A DNA stretch of 6,927 nucleotides from Anaerolineales bacterium (GTDB taxonomy: Bacteria > Chloroflexota > Anaerolineae > Anaerolineales > UBA4823): contig JALHTN010000708.1 in assembly GCA_022865865.1 (NCBI GenBank), forward strand, positions 1 through 6,927, given 5' to 3'. The notes beneath the pieces were generated by a model. The model searched no databases and was not told the DNA's origin. It worked only from the letters and a program-made list of their open reading frames with translations. Below, piece by piece: positions 6,370 through 6,927 of this stretch (position 1 is the first letter of the stretch; the number at the start of each line of letters is the position of its first letter). The position numbers were made by a program, and so were the translations under genes.

Positions 6370-6927
6370 ATGGAGCCAGAAGCAAACGACATCGTTATAA
6401 CCTATTTACAGATGATGGACCAGCAGCGGGAGCAGTTATTTGCCGATCTGGATGAGCTCAGTGAGGATGCGCTATGGCAGCCCCCTGCTGTAAAGGAGTG
6501 GTCGGTCGGAGAGAATCTAGATCACCTGCGTGTGATTAACTCAAGCAACCTGACTTTGTATAAAATCACCTGGGTACTGCTGCTGCCTCTGGCAAAATTA
6601 CGCTATGACAAACCATACCAGGTGGATATTGACAATGTTTACAAAAGACCTGGATTTCCACTCAATACAGGTTGGATGTGGTCTCCAAAGCGCACACCCG
6701 ATAAACCGACTTCACTCGATGCTTTGAAATCCAACCTGACCAAAACACACCAAGAAGCGCGTAAATTCTATACAGGAAAGGACCCGGATTACCTGGGTCA
6801 TGTCAGTATGTATGATCCCGCAATTGGTTGGTTGAACTTGATCCAAGCCCTGAGAGTTGGTTTTTATCATGATGAGCTGCATGTGGAACAAATCCAAGAT
6901 GTGCTCCAGAGGCTGGGAAATCAAGAA
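6370..6927 (+). CDS. DinB/YfiT-like putative metal-dependent protein, 3' end cut by window
   Basis: This open frame runs 186 codons to the right edge with no stop. It fits the DinB_2 superfamily, four-helix-bundle proteins that usually hold a divalent metal through three histidines. Some members are bacillithiol or mycothiol S-transferases or related hydrolases, and many have no known role. The expected triad is visible: H52 in WSVGENLDHL (44-53), then H167 and H171 in YHDELHVEQI (166-175). The usual length is about 150-190 aa, so probably only a few residues are missing. An in-frame stop at 6358-6360 limits the start to GTG 6364 or ATG 6370. ATG is preferred, but the Shine-Dalgarno is weak (GAG at 6359-6361). 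Co-transcription with the LLM gene is likely by spacing only. Thiol-transferase activity should not be assumed. Confidence 0.85.
   Translation, partial: MEPEANDIVITYLQMMDQQREQLFADLDELSEDALWQPPAVKEWSVGENLDHLRVINSSNLTLYKITWVLLLPLAKLRYDKPYQVDIDNVYKRPGFPLNTGWMWSPKRTPDKPTSLDALKSNLTKTHQEARKFYTGKDPDYLGHVSMYDPAIGWLNLIQALRVGFYHDELHVEQIQDVLQRLGNQE

Overview
The window looks like ordinary chromosome from a bacterium of moderate GC content, most likely Chloroflexota of the Anaerolineae type. The basis is family-level recognition only: a giant BTAD / AAA-ATPase / TPR regulator of the kind common there, next to an LLM-class flavin/F420 oxidoreductase and a DinB-family protein. No rRNA, tRNA, transposase, integrase or CRISPR array was seen.

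Layout, left to right. Positions 1-227 are non-coding, with an extended -10 promoter candidate in front of the large regulator (228-3734, +). This protein has an N-terminal winged helix, a BTAD helical domain, a STAND/AAA_16-type ATPase with clear Walker A and B motifs, and a long TPR-like C-terminus. It faces an unrecognised helical, TPR-like protein (3811-4515, -) across a 76-bp convergent gap with no clear terminator. Positions 4516-4761 are a divergent intergenic region with two inverted repeats, one of them a perfect 9-bp-arm palindrome. Next comes a small five-helix membrane protein of unknown function (4762-5214, +), closed by a textbook intrinsic terminator (5256-5286). A new transcription unit starts near 5380. 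It encodes an LLM-class oxidoreductase (5428-6300, +) and then a DinB/YfiT-like protein (6370 to the right edge, +), cut by the window end and probably only a few residues short of complete.

The LLM and dinB-like genes may be co-transcribed, since the 69-bp gap has no terminator or convincing promoter. The regulator, the TPR-like protein and the membrane protein sit in separate or opposing units, and nothing in the sequence shows that they form one pathway. I found no convincing new system. The items most worth checking are the palindromes in the divergent intergenic region and the unassigned protein at 3811-4515.
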